Below are positions 1-9,800 of a DNA stretch of 64,000 nucleotides, one piece after another. Below the pieces are notes generated by a model, which did not search any database, was not told where the DNA came from, and saw only the letters and a list, made by a program, of their open reading frames with translations. The translations under genes and the position numbers were made by a program. The stretch is from Pseudoalteromonas sp. T1lg48. GTDB lineage: Bacteria > Pseudomonadota > Gammaproteobacteria > Enterobacterales > Alteromonadaceae. The stretch's first letter is position 1. Each line of letters starts with the position of its first letter. Where the stretch lies: positions 306,832-370,831 of the forward strand of contig NZ_PQCC01000002.1 in NCBI RefSeq assembly GCF_002964785.1, read 5' to 3'.

Positions 1-165
1 CACCTTGTTGGTGGGCACATAATCGACACCGTCCTCTAGCTCGTGAGCTGGCGTTACAAACCTGTCATCCATGCGAAATATTTTTTCAGCAATAAACTTG
101 GAATACACCAGCCAGCCAAATAACATGCCGATGATGCCAAGCAAGACAATAACAACCGATTGCAT
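1..165 (-). CDS. cstA: Carbon starvation protein CstA family, N-terminal fragment
   Basis: Partial gene running off the left edge; 55 codons are visible from an ATG at 165. The peptide starts with a hydrophobic segment (about residues 3-21) followed by [13 protein letters not shown] and the stretch [19 protein letters not shown], which I recognise as the conserved start of the CstA/BtsT peptide or pyruvate transporter family in the inner membrane. The rest of the protein, including most membrane helices, lies outside the window, so CstA and BtsT cannot be told apart. It is followed on the same strand-side by dinB, separated by about 115 bases of non-coding sequence. Confidence 0.8.
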   Translation of the reverse strand, partial: MQSVVIVLLGIIGMLFGWLVYSKFIAEKIFRMDDRFVTPAHELEDGVDYVPTNKV

Positions 166-279
166 AGTCTTCTCTCTTTGTTTTTGTAGTCACAAGGGTT
201 AAGCGTTGTAACGCACGAGCGCGTTTACGCAAAAACTCAGATTCACCTTATCAGCATAGTGTAAAAATACACTAGCGCT

Positions 280-1332
280 TTAGTCTAAGATGCTCAGCTG
301 CTTGACTTCGTGCGGCTCATTGTCTACGCCCACGCCCAACCCCAGAAGCCTCACCTCTGGGGTCACGCCGCGTTCATAGGCCTTGCCCAGCAAGGCATTA
401 AATACCTCGAGGCTAAGGCTGCGCCCACTCTGATCCGCCGTAGTGACATGAAAGTCGGCAAACTTTACCTTAACCGAGAGTTTATTGATGCGCTGGTGTA
501 ACTGCTGCTTATCAAGGCGCGCTGTGAGCTCTTCGAGCAGTGCCGGTAACGCTTGTTGGCACTGCTCTAGCGAGGTTTTATTGTATTCGTAGGTGTGTTC
601 CACACTGAGGGATTTGCGCACTCGCTCGGTGCTGACCGCACCGACCACCCGACCGGCACATTTTTGATATAAGGAGGCGCCAAAGTTTCCCAAGTGCTGT
701 TGCATCCAGGCCATGCCCTTATCGAGTACATCCTGACCCTTAAACAGACTGTGGGCATGCAGTTTCTCTATGGTGACCTTGCCGACCCCGGGTATTTTTT
801 TTAGATCCAAAGCCGCTAAAAACGCCGGAACCTGCTCAGGGGTGATCACACACTGGCCATTGGGCTTGTTTTCGTCGCTGGCAATTTTGGCTATAAACTT
901 TATCGGCGCTATGCCGGCGGAGGCCGTAAGCCCGGTTTCGGCATAGATTTCCTGTCTGATTTGCTCGGCGATCAGGGTGGCACTGCCCTTACAGGCACGA
1001 GCATCGGTGACATCAAGGTAGGCCTCGTCCAGCGACAAGGGTTCGATCAATTCGGTATAGCGGCGAAAAATCGCCCGTATCTGCTGCGACACCTCTTTGT
1101 ACACCTGCATGCGCCCGGGCACGATAACCAGCTCAGGGCAGAGCTGCTTGGCATGGTAGTTGGACATGGCCGAACGCACCCCGTATTGGCGGGCGATATA
1201 ATTGGCGGTGGACAGCACCCCGCGACGACTTTTGCCGCCGATCGCCAAAGGCACCGTGGCAAGCTTAGGGTTATCACGCATTTCCACTGCGGCATAAAAG
1301 CAATCCATATCGATATGGATAAATTTCTTCAT
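280..1332 (-). CDS. dinB: DNA polymerase IV (Y-family translesion polymerase)
   Basis: Error-prone polymerase that extends past lesions and mismatched ends. The protein (350 aa from the ATG at 1332) opens with KKFIHIDMDCFYAAVE, giving catalytic Asp8, and has LSLDEAYLDV with Asp102 and Glu103, the three metal ligands of the Y family. The little-finger domain follows after about residue 235. A TTG two codons upstream could extend it, but the ATG gives the family's usual start. Length is normal. Single-gene unit; the bidirectional terminator at 1465-1488 lies upstream and isolates it from the lipoprotein gene. The leader holds a repeated CTGT motif at 1396-1419 that may be a weak LexA site. Confidence 0.96.
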   Translation of the reverse strand: MKKFIHIDMDCFYAAVEMRDNPKLATVPLAIGGKSRRGVLSTANYIARQYGVRSAMSNYHAKQLCPELVIVPGRMQVYKEVSQQIRAIFRRYTELIEPLSLDEAYLDVTDARACKGSATLIAEQIRQEIYAETGLTASAGIAPIKFIAKIASDENKPNGQCVITPEQVPAFLAALDLKKIPGVGKVTIEKLHAHSLFKGQDVLDKGMAWMQQHLGNFGASLYQKCAGRVVGAVSTERVRKSLSVEHTYEYNKTSLEQCQQALPALLEELTARLDKQQLHQRINKLSVKVKFADFHVTTADQSGRSLSLEVFNALLGKAYERGVTPEVRLLGLGVGVDNEPHEVKQLSILD

Positions 1333-1395
1333 GGCCAAGAGAGAAGTAAACCGTTTTGCCTATCTTCGCAGATACGCATCAACAAAACCACAAAA

Positions 1396-1419
1396 TACTG
1401 TATAAAATACTGTATAGAA
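1396..1419 (-). promoter_or_regulatory. Possible degenerate SOS/LexA-type site upstream of dinB
   Basis: Two 12-bp direct copies of TACTGTATA(A/G)AA lie head to tail about 65 bases upstream of the dinB start. One CTGT half-site with the AT-rich spacing of a LexA box is present, but the second half is CTGT rather than the expected ACAG, so it is not a canonical palindrome. The position and dinB's usual SOS control make it a candidate only. Confidence 0.3.
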
Positions 1420-1464
1420 TTAATGTGAGCGGCAATTACACGTTAAGGCTCAAGGTGGACACTA

Positions 1465-1488
1465 AAAAACCGGCCTAGGCCGGTTTTT
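1465..1488. terminator. Bidirectional intrinsic terminator
   Basis: A perfect 24-bp palindrome: five A, CCGGCCTAGGCCGG, five T. It lies directly after the lipoprotein gene (minus strand) and upstream of dinB, so it most likely ends the lipoprotein transcript. Confidence 0.85.
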
Positions 1489-1521
1489 AAAACTCATTGT
1501 CTGGGTAATCAAGAAGTCTCT

Positions 1522-2196
1522 TTATAGCAGGTGCTTACTCGACTTGGCCCACTTGGCAATATCATTACCCAAGGTATTCACGGTATGTGCTAATACGGAA
1601 CAAGAGCCTTTAAAGCCACCTAAAAAGCCACCCGCCGAATTGCGCGTTTTGCTGGTGCTATCGACCACCTTGCCGTCAATCATCAACTTAGCGGATACTG
1701 AGGCCGATTTACGGTGACCAATAAAGGCATTACCACCACTGTAGACATTATCTATGCTCAATTGCAGCACTTTACCGGTTTGTGGCAATTCAGCCTTCAC
1801 CTGTTTAATTTCGATGCGTTGCGCCTTGGCATATTTAACCAAGGAGTCTGAAAACTGACTACCTAACTGATAACACTCGTTTTTAACGTTATCGGCAATT
1901 ATGTGGGGCTGCGAGTAGGGTACATTGGCGAGAATGTAGAGCACCTCATTATCGTGTGCAGATTTGGATGCCTTAGCAAGGTTAGCTTCGCTAACCTGGT
2001 CCTGTTGAGGGGCCTGAACAGAGGCTTGAGCCGAAGCCTGTGCTGGGGCTTTATCTACTGTGTTCTTGCTCGCTTCAGCACTGCTCACAGCGGCACTGTT
2101 ACTTTGCAGCTTGGCTGTGCCTGTGGCGGTGTTATTGTCGGTCGAATTACAGCCGCTCAGAGCCAGTGCGGTTAATGCAATAAGTGGATATTTCAT
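1522..2196 (-). CDS. Predicted lipoprotein of unknown function
   Basis: 224 aa. The N-terminus is a type II signal peptide with lipobox LSGC (Cys16), so the mature protein is expected to be acylated and membrane-anchored. Residues about 20-75 form a low-complexity Ala/Ser/Gln linker with short QAS-type repeats; the folded part follows, including IDNVYSGGNAFIGHRKSA and a Gly-rich GGFLGGFKG segment near the C-terminus. I do not recognise the family. The start is supported by AGGGAG six bases before the ATG. Monocistronic: terminator at 1465-1488 downstream and 340 bases of non-coding sequence upstream. Confidence 0.85.
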   Translation of the reverse strand: MKYPLIALTALALSGCNSTDNNTATGTAKLQSNSAAVSSAEASKNTVDKAPAQASAQASVQAPQQDQVSEANLAKASKSAHDNEVLYILANVPYSQPHIIADNVKNECYQLGSQFSDSLVKYAKAQRIEIKQVKAELPQTGKVLQLSIDNVYSGGNAFIGHRKSASVSAKLMIDGKVVDSTSKTRNSAGGFLGGFKGSCSVLAHTVNTLGNDIAKWAKSSKHLL

Positions 2197-2540
2197 ATTA
2201 ACTCCCTTTATTATTGTTTTAAGTCGGACATTGTTACAGGGATGTAATCAATTGTAAAACCCATCTTATTTAAGGGGGTACATGACTCTGCCTTTCCTCA
2301 GCCTCAGGTTAAAGAATCTTCTTTAACAACAAAGAGGTGTATAAATCATCCGCATAGCATGTATCACCAACCTGGCGCCTCCATTTCAAGCTTATGAAAT
2401 AAGGTCAGAAAACCGGTGGCTGCCGACACAACTGTTATACTTAATGCAATAGGCAATAAGGGTGTGGGCACGCCCCTAAAACCGGGTCTTGCCAGCACCG
2501 CCACGGCCAATCATCTTCACTTTTTGGAGGAGTGGCAGCT
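2197..2540. other. Intergenic region with an inverted repeat
   Basis: Non-coding stretch between the divergent lipoprotein and solute-binding genes. It contains GTTAAAGAA-TC-TTCTTTAAC (2308-2327), 9-bp arms, and a smaller stem ATTTCA/TGAAAT near 2387-2404. These may be operators or leader hairpins. I see no gene here. Confidence 0.5.
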
Positions 2541-3860
2541 ATGTTTAAACGTGTCTTTTACTGGGCTTTGGTCGCACTCGTCGCCTTGCCTCTGACTGGA
2601 TTTGCAGCCACATCAACCTGGAAGATTGCCTCGCTGGAATGGCCGCCCTATGCCAGCGCCCACATGGAAAACGGTGGCGACGCCATCGCCTCACTGCGCG
2701 ACCTGCTAAAACCCCATGATATTGCCATTGAAGTCGACTATATTCCTTGGGAGCAAGCTCAGTGGCGCTCCGCTGCTGGCGAATACATAGGCTACTTCCC
2801 GGCCTGGCCCTCGGAGGTACGCAGTGGCTTTATCGCCTCGGCACCGCTGGGGTTTTCACACCTTGGCATCTTAACCAAAAAAGACCACGACCTGGATTAT
2901 CGCAACCTGATTCATCTCTTCGAGCAGTATAAGGTTGGCGTGGTTGCCAGCTATGTTTATCCCGTCAACATACAAAAAGTGCTCAACGAGTATAGGGAAA
3001 CCATACTCTACGCTAACTCTGAAAAGGATTTGGTGGCCATGCTGCACAGGGGGAGCGTTGATTTGATCCTCGCCAGCCCGGAAGTTGTCACCCATGTCTC
3101 GTCTCGCAAACGCGCGAATAGCCTCAGAATGGTCACCCAATTTGCCGACATTCCGCTGGTACTGGCTTTTAGGCAGAGTGAAAAAAACCAAGCCCGCCAA
3201 GTACTTTTAAATGACCTGTTACAGCGCCACTTAGATACGAATACCGCATTTACCCGTCCCACAGAGCTGACAGGCACTTACATAGATACGCCCGGGGTTG
3301 AGCCCTTTATCCACTTTATCGAGCAGGTCTACGCCGAGCTTGGCATCAGTTTAAAGCTGGAAGCCGTTCCGGCCCGTCGTGGCCTGGTGCTGCTTAATGC
3401 CGGAGTGAGTGATATTGATGTTGTGAGAGTGGCGGCCAACATGTCCAGATTTAAGAATATTCGCGTACTTGCGCCTAGCCTGGCGGTCGGCGAACATATT
3501 CTCCTGTGTGATAAGGCGGTGCCTTGTAACCTGGCGGCGTTGAGCAAGCCGAGCAACAAGATACTGATTGCCCGCGGCACCCTGGAGTCGCTTGCAGAAT
3601 TTGATATCAAGGCCAAGCTGGTGTTTAACGAAAAGCTTAAAAGCATACCCGAGTTGCTCAAGCGTTATGAATTTGAATATGCGATATTTTCTACCGTTTT
3701 TGGCGATAGCCGGCAGTACGCGGATAACTTTAATGTTTTGCCACTAAGACGGTTTCGTCTCAATCATGTGATTAATCGCAGTCTTGACCCACTGATCCCC
3801 GAAATAGAACGCACTATTCGGGACAAGTTAGAAGACTTTACCCCAAACAGCATGCATTAA
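2541..3860 (+). CDS. Periplasmic double solute-binding-like protein
   Basis: 439 aa from the ATG at 2541, chosen because GGAGGAG sits seven bases ahead; a GTG nine bases upstream overlaps that Shine-Dalgarno. Residues 1-22 are a signal peptide. The mature part reads as two successive extracellular solute-binding (SBP_bac_3-like) halves: about 25-235, starting TWKIASLEWPPYA, and about 240-439, starting TYIDTPGVEPF. The first half has the usual start of amino-acid-binding proteins; the ligand is unknown. No permease or ATPase gene is adjacent, and no membrane or sensor domain is fused, so this may be an orphan receptor. It converges with the 56-aa membrane protein gene and shares its last bases. 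Confidence 0.75.
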   Translation: MFKRVFYWALVALVALPLTGFAATSTWKIASLEWPPYASAHMENGGDAIASLRDLLKPHDIAIEVDYIPWEQAQWRSAAGEYIGYFPAWPSEVRSGFIASAPLGFSHLGILTKKDHDLDYRNLIHLFEQYKVGVVASYVYPVNIQKVLNEYRETILYANSEKDLVAMLHRGSVDLILASPEVVTHVSSRKRANSLRMVTQFADIPLVLAFRQSEKNQARQVLLNDLLQRHLDTNTAFTRPTELTGTYIDTPGVEPFIHFIEQVYAELGISLKLEAVPARRGLVLLNAGVSDIDVVRVAANMSRFKNIRVLAPSLAVGEHILLCDKAVPCNLAALSKPSNKILIARGTLESLAEFDIKAKLVFNEKLKSIPELLKRYEFEYAIFSTVFGDSRQYADNFNVLPLRRFRLNHVINRSLDPLIPEIERTIRDKLEDFTPNSMH

Positions 3861-4027
3861 GGCTTGTTTTGTTTTTTCTTGGTGCGTTTGAACAGGCCCA
3901 ACCAAAACGCTCCTTCGAGAAAGACGCCGACGATTAATAAGGCCAGCACACCTTTTTCGGCGCCTATGGCATAACAAATTAATGCCAGCGGCAAGGCCCA
4001 TAGCCAAAGATATTTACGTACGCTCAT
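3857..4027 (-). CDS. Small two-helix membrane protein, unknown function
   Basis: A 56-aa reading frame, ATG at 4027. The sequence begins MSVRKYLWLWALPLAL and ends in the basic tail KRTKKKQNKP. Two hydrophobic segments (about residues 6-21 and 26-45) joined by AEKG suggest a hairpin in the inner membrane with a positively charged cytoplasmic end. A modest Shine-Dalgarno (AGGGAT) precedes the start. Its stop overlaps the stop of the convergent solute-binding protein gene. I do not recognise it; coding status rests on composition, charge pattern and start signal. Confidence 0.55.
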   Translation of the reverse strand: MSVRKYLWLWALPLALICYAIGAEKGVLALLIVGVFLEGAFWLGLFKRTKKKQNKP

Positions 4028-4162
4028 CGCCCAATCCCTATCTAGTTGATGGCCTTAGGCTATCTAACTTAGCGTTTTTGAACAACAATTGCGCAGCACA
4101 AAAGTGTAAGCATGTATTACTAGGAGGGACATCACCGCGCTGCGGCGGCGATCAACAAGGAT

Positions 4163-4495
4163 TTAGAGGTAACCTTCCTGATGAATACGCACAAATAACT
4201 TGGTGCCGACTTTGGAGTAATCAATTTTATATTCTTTGCCATCCAACGCCTGGATAAACAGCAGGCGTTTTTCCTCGGCGAAAATATCGGCGCTGGCAAC
4301 ATGCACTACCTCCAGGTAGCGCTCCCTGGCTTCGCGGCGATTGCGCGGTAACGACTCTTTAAAGGGCTCAAGACCATGCTGAGTTACCTTGATTTTTGGG
4401 TGGTGTTCACCGTTAACGACCACTAGATCCACCTTTTTAATTTTGTGGATCAGGGTGTTACGACCACTTTTAATAAACGCTCTTTCATCGGCCAT
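4163..4495 (-). CDS. Conserved-looking hypothetical protein
   Basis: 110 aa, charged and soluble, no signal peptide or membrane segment. It begins MADERAFIKSGRNTLIHKIKK and looks like a small beta-rich domain. GAGGAA stands about seven bases before the ATG. It follows the DUF2982-like gene by 15 bases on the same strand and is probably its operon partner. I do not recognise the family and propose no function. Confidence 0.7.
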   Translation of the reverse strand: MADERAFIKSGRNTLIHKIKKVDLVVVNGEHHPKIKVTQHGLEPFKESLPRNRREARERYLEVVHVASADIFAEEKRLLFIQALDGKEYKIDYSKVGTKLFVRIHQEGYL

Positions 4496-4510
4496 GAAGA
4501 ATTTCCTCTG

Positions 4511-5278
4511 TCATTTACTACTTGCTGCAGACAGCTCTTGCCGCAACCGGGACACGGTAAGCACCGGGTCTTGTTGCCAACGATGTAACATATAACTGAA
4601 GGTCCAAATATCGCGATCCAATGCCGCCGCCGGCAGCAGGATATGGTATCCGGTCAATAGTTTTAAGTTTTTCATTCTATTAGCAAACATGGCCAATAAT
4701 CCAGTATATTTGCAGCCGGTATCGCTGACATACTCGGTGTCTTCTACCAGCCAATGGGGGGGGCATTCTTTGCCATCATGGCAGTAAGCCTTGATGGCCT
4801 GCAGCAGAAAATGGCGCTGCTCTATCAACAAGCGCCCGGCAAGACGCGGCGATAACCGCCGTAAAAACTCGTCTTCATGACGGACACAGATGCCTATTAC
4901 ATTGAGATCCAAACACTCTCCCTGACGATGCACCTGCACCACACCAACCCGGGCCAGGTTACTCACCTGCAACTGCCAACAGCCGTACTTATGGTTATAA
5001 CTCAGCTTATCGCTATCGAGATAGATGCTATAAAAGGGTTCGCGTAATTTAAGAAAGCCCACCAGCACACCGACTAAAGAGGCGCTAAGAATAAAAATTT
5101 CCGCCAGCAGTACCTCACCGGGGCGGAACTTCATGACCGCCACCAGCACCAGTAATACACAGGCGCTGATCAACAAGGTTTGGGCTCCATAACGCGAGCC
5201 CTGCGCGCGGATCTTCGCGCCCTGATACCCTTGATCCTGCCGCTCACCTTGATGCTGTGGCGAAGAATTGTGCGCCAT
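4511..5278 (-). CDS. DUF2982-like membrane protein
   Basis: 255 aa. A polar Gln/Gly-rich N-terminal tail (about 1-32) is followed by two hydrophobic helices (about 33-49 and 58-76) and a long soluble C-terminal part with Trp- and Cys-containing motifs. The arrangement resembles the Alteromonadales family DUF2982 (unknown function); this is from memory of the family and unconfirmed. First gene of a two-gene unit with the 110-aa protein downstream. The region upstream contains a MITE-like element. Confidence 0.65.
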   Translation of the reverse strand: MAHNSSPQHQGERQDQGYQGAKIRAQGSRYGAQTLLISACVLLVLVAVMKFRPGEVLLAEIFILSASLVGVLVGFLKLREPFYSIYLDSDKLSYNHKYGCWQLQVSNLARVGVVQVHRQGECLDLNVIGICVRHEDEFLRRLSPRLAGRLLIEQRHFLLQAIKAYCHDGKECPPHWLVEDTEYVSDTGCKYTGLLAMFANRMKNLKLLTGYHILLPAAALDRDIWTFSYMLHRWQQDPVLTVSRLRQELSAASSK

Positions 5279-5379
5279 AACCCGCCCCCTACTTCTATAC
5301 TCTACTCTTGAGTGTATATAAAGATACGTGGCAATGGCTAGTTGCCTTTATTGTTCTTGTTTTGTGAACAAAAACTGTA

Positions 5380-5643
5380 GGGTCTGTTTATCTTTGCGGT
5401 TTACTTTATGTTCAATCTAAACGCATTCTGATCACGACGCTTGTTATGATGCATAGTCACTCTATGTACATAGCGAGCAACACAGAGCAGGATGCGTTTA
5501 GATGAACCCTTAGGGCAGCGCGTGTAGCGCATTTCTACTGTGTTGTTACATGTTTATGTAGAATAACTACACTACACATGTGCCGCCTTGTATAAATTCA
5601 CTACAAACTGCTGCAGAAACAAACAACAAAGGTCAACAGACCC
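5380..5643. mobile_element. MITE-like element with terminal and internal inverted repeats
   Basis: 264 bp in the gap between two divergent genes. The ends are imperfect terminal inverted repeats: GGGTCTGTTTATCTTTG at 5380-5396 and the complement of GGGTCTGTTGACCTTTG at 5627-5643 (15 of 17 match). Inside, 5411-5430 and 5488-5506 form a second long inverted repeat around CTAAACGCAT, so nearly 100 bases fold into one hairpin. There is no reading frame for a transposase. No clear target-site duplication is visible. Most likely a non-autonomous element moved by a transposase elsewhere in the genome. Confidence 0.7.
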
Positions 5644-5765
5644 TGATTATTCATCACAAAATCGTTATTTTCGGTTAACACACAAAAATACAGGATTGGC
5701 GGTCTATGTGTGCGCCGACAAATTCGTAAACTATCTTCGGGCTAAAACAACATAAGGCATTATCA

Positions 5766-6830
5766 ATGAACCACAGTAGGCACTCGGGCAAAGCGCTGTT
5801 TCCCGTTTTTATTATTATCTTTTTGGGATTGTGCGTTTATTTGTACCTGCCTAACGGCCAATCGCAACAAAATACCCGGCAAATGCAACCAACCAAGGTG
5901 CAGGTGCACACGGTTACACAACAACAACGCGCCGTAAGCGTTGACAGCATCGGCAGCAGCCGTGCCAATCAGGCCATTTTTATTAAAAGCGCGCAGAGCG
6001 ACTACGCCGATGAGATTTACTTTGACGATGGCGAGCTGGTTAAGGCGCAACAGCTTCTGGTGCAATTGCGTGACACCGAAGAGCAGCTCAGAGTAAAAGA
6101 GCTAGAGGCCAACCTCTCCGAGGTAGAACGCCAATTAAATCGTTTGACCGAGCTGGCCCGCTCGCAAGCGGCGGCCAAGTCATTACTGGAAGAACAAAGA
6201 GCCAAATTTGAAGCCACTCAGGCACAGCTTGAGGGAGCCAAAACCAAGCTGGCAGAAATGCAGGTGCGCGCTCCTTTTGCAGGTACCCTGGGCAAGCGCA
6301 TGATTTCTAAGGGGGCCTTTGTCTCCAGCAGCACGGAAATCACCACACTAGATGATATCAGCGTGATCAAGGTCGACTTTAATGTGCCGGAAAAATACCT
6401 GGCACAGTTGCGTGTTGGCATGGCAGTTACCGCGCGCAGCGATGCTTACCCGGCACGCACCTTCAAGGGTCAGGTCACTCATGTTGGCTCGCGGGTCGAT
6501 ATCAACACCCGCAGCGTGCCCATCAGCGCCAGCTTTACCAATAACGAAGCCCTATTACGTCCGGGCATGCTACTGAATACCGCCTTGGAACTAAAAACCT
6601 ATGAGGCCCTGCTGGTACCAGAAAAAGCCATTATTCCCCGCCAGGACAAGCATTTTGTGTTTCAGGTAGTCGATGGCATCGCCAAAGAAGTGGAAGTGAA
6701 GGTCGATAAACGCTACAACGGCTGGGTTGGCATCAGCTCAGGCTTACAAGCGGGCGATCAGGTAGTGACAGAGGGCGTTATTAAAATTCGTTCCGGCTCA
6801 CCGGTGAATGCACAGGAGAGCGAACAGTGA
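5766..6830 (+). CDS. RND efflux periplasmic adaptor (MFP/HlyD family)
   Basis: 354 aa. A single N-terminal helix (about 11-28) anchors it in the inner membrane; there is no lipobox. It is followed by a biotinyl-lipoyl-like half, an alpha-helical hairpin (about 100-165, Glu/Gln/Leu-rich), the second lipoyl half (APFAGTLGKRMISKGAF) and beta-barrel and membrane-proximal domains. AAGG eight bases before the ATG supports the start. The GTG start of the pump gene overlaps its stop (GTGA), so the two are translationally coupled. It links the inner-membrane pump to an outer-membrane channel, which is not encoded here. Substrate unknown. Confidence 0.92.
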   Translation: MNHSRHSGKALFPVFIIIFLGLCVYLYLPNGQSQQNTRQMQPTKVQVHTVTQQQRAVSVDSIGSSRANQAIFIKSAQSDYADEIYFDDGELVKAQQLLVQLRDTEEQLRVKELEANLSEVERQLNRLTELARSQAAAKSLLEEQRAKFEATQAQLEGAKTKLAEMQVRAPFAGTLGKRMISKGAFVSSSTEITTLDDISVIKVDFNVPEKYLAQLRVGMAVTARSDAYPARTFKGQVTHVGSRVDINTRSVPISASFTNNEALLRPGMLLNTALELKTYEALLVPEKAIIPRQDKHFVFQVVDGIAKEVEVKVDKRYNGWVGISSGLQAGDQVVTEGVIKIRSGSPVNAQESEQ

Positions 6831-9800
6831 GGATCACCGATACCGCGGTAAAACGCCCCGTCTTCGCCATCGTTATTAACCTGTTGTTGCTCACCTTCGG
6901 TTTGGTGGCCTTCTCTATGTTGCCGCTGCGCGAATATCCCGATATTGAAAGCCCCATAGTCAGTGTCAGCACCAGCTACACCGGAGCCTCGGCGGAGATA
7001 ATCGAAACCAAGATCACCCAGGTGATCGAAAACCGAATTTCCGGCATCGAAGGTATTAAAAGCATTACCTCATCGAGCCGCAATGGTCGCTCCAATATCA
7101 CCATAGAATTTAATATCGACCGCGATATCGATGCCGCCGCCAATGACGTGCGCGAACGAGTTTCCCGCGCCTTGGATAGCCTGCCGGATCAGGTGCGCCC
7201 ACCGGAGGTGTCAAAGTCCGACTCCGATGAAAGCCCGATCGCCTGGTTTGTACTTAACAGTAACACCATGGATACCCTGCAATTATCGGACTATGCCCAG
7301 CGTTATATCGTCGACCGCCTCGCGGTTGTGGACGGCGTCTCCAATGTCCGCGTTGGTGGTCAACGCCAATACGCCATGAAAATCTGGCTTAATCGTCAGG
7401 CCATGGCCGCTCGCGGCATTACCGCCGCCGATATCGAGCGCGTGCTGCGCGCCGAAAACGTTGAGCTTCCGGCCGGGGAAATAGAGTCTAAAGACCGTGA
7501 TTTCTCGGTTCGCACCGCCCGTAGTTACCTCGATCCGCAGGATTTTCGTAATCTCGTGGTGGCCCGCGGTGATGGCGGTTACCTGGTACGCTTAAATGAA
7601 GTAGCCGATGTGCAACTTGAAGCCGCCGACGAAGAAAGTATGTTCCGTGGTAACGGCCGCAATATGATAGGTCTGGGGATAGTTAAACAGGCCAAGGCCA
7701 ACACCCTGACCGTGGTGGAAAACGCCCGCAAAGAGTTGGAAAACATTAAACGCAACCTACCCCCGGGTACGACCATAGAAGACAGCTACGACTCGTCCAT
7801 CTTTATTAAAGAATCGATTAACGAGGTGTATCGCACCCTGGCCATTTCCATGGGTCTGGTGGTGTTAGTCATCTTCTTATTCCTTGGCAACATTCGCGCC
7901 ACCCTAATTCCGGCGGTAACCGTGCCGGTGGCGCTGATCGGCAGCTTTATGTTCCTGCTGGCCATGGGCTACTCCATTAACCTTCTTACCCTGTTGGCAT
8001 TGGTACTGGCCATCGGCCTGGTGGTGGATGACACCATTGTTATGCTGGAAAACATCCACCGTCGTATCGAGCTCGGTGAGCCGCGCCTGCTTGCCGCCTA
8101 TCGCGGGGCTCGCGAGGTGGGTTTTGCCATCGTCGCCACCACCCTCGTGCTTATAGCGGTATTTGTGCCCCTGGTCTTTATGGACGGTCGTATCGGCGCC
8201 CTGTTCACCGAATTTGCCATGGCGGTCAGTGCTGCGGTGTTTTTCTCCAGCGTGACCGCGCTGACGCTCTCCCCTGCGCTGTGCTCCAAGGTGCTTAAAC
8301 AAAGTGCCAACTCGGGACGCTTTAGCCAATGGATGGACCGTCAGTTTGCCCGCTTAGAAGGCGCCTACGAGCGCACCCTGGCAGGCAATATTCGCCGCTC
8401 CGGCATGCTCACCATTATGTTGATACTGGCCGGCGCCGCCTGTTATGGCCTGTTTCAAAAAATTCCATCGGAATTAACACCCAAAGAAGACCGCGGTACC
8501 TTCTTCGTGATGATGAATGGCCCCGAAGGCGCCAGCTACGAAAACAACGCCGAAAACATGGCCAAAATTGAAGAGCGTCTGCTGCCTTATGTGGAGTCCG
8601 GCGAGCTTAACCGTGTGCTGGTGCGTGTGCCTGGCTGGGGCGGCCAGGGCGGTGTGGCCATTATCGGCATGGCCGACTGGGATGAGCGCAAGCGTGATAC
8701 CTGGTCGGTGATGGGCGAGATCAGTGGCAAGATGCGTGAAGTGACCGACGTCCGCGCCTTTGCCATTATGCGTCGCGGCATAGGCGGTGGCGGCTCATCG
8801 CGCCCCATCGAATTTGTGCTGCAAGGCAATGATTATGACGAACTGGCCGACTGGCGCGATCGCATCATTGCCCGCGCTCAGCAAAATCCGGGACTGGTGC
8901 GTATCGACCATGACTATAAAGAGACCTTCCCGCAATTTTTGGTGAGCATAAATAAAAACAAGGCCGCCGATTTAGGGGTGTCGGTCTCGGATATCGGCCG
9001 TACCCTGGAAACCATGCTGGGTCAGCGCCGCGTCACCACCTTTATAGACCGCGGTGAAGAATACGATGTGATCTTAAAGGGTGAGAAACAAGACTTTGCC
9101 AGCCCTCAGGACGTGTCAAATATCTATGTTAATTCCCGCTCCGGCGAGCTGGTGCCGTTGGACAGCCTGATCACCGTTTCCGAAGAGGCCACCGCTTCAC
9201 GCCTAAATCGTTATAACCGCATGCGTGCCATTACTCTAAGCGCCAACCTAGCCGATGGCTACACCCTGGAAGAGGCGCTGAGCTTCCTCAACCAGGTGGC
9301 GATGGAAGAAAATGACATCGACGGCGCCATCGACTACAAGGGCGAGTCGCAACTCTTCTATGAAGGAGCCTCGGCCATGGTGTATGTATTTATCCTGGCG
9401 CTGACCGTGACCTTCCTGGTGCTGGCGGCGCAGTTTGAAAGCTTTGTGCACCCCTTTGTGATCATGCTGACCGTGCCTTTGGGCATTGCCGGCTCGCTGT
9501 TTGGCCTTTACGCCACCGGGCTGACCCTGAATATCTACAGTCAGATAGGGATTGTTATGCTCATCGGTCTGAGCGCGAAAAACGGTATCCTGATTGTGGA
9601 GTTTGCCAACCAGTTGCGTGACAAGGGCATGGAGTTTAGCGCCGCGCTGTTGCAAGCGTCCAAACAGCGCTTACGTCCTATTATCATGACTTCGCTGACC
9701 ACGGTTATGAGCTCGGTGCCCCTGGTACTGGCCAGCGGTCCAGGGGCGGAAAGTCGCCTGGTAATAGGTGTGGTGATCTTCACCGGCGTCACCGTGGCCA

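Noticed and set aside
961-1428. 155-codon frame opposite dinB
   Set aside because: Antisense shadow of a well-conserved polymerase gene.
4120-4152. Terminator after the 110-aa gene
   Set aside because: ATCACCGC...GCGGCGAT pairs only partly and has no U-tract.
7904-8329. 141-codon frame opposite the RND permease
   Set aside because: Low-complexity His/Gln-rich shadow of the membrane-helix codons.
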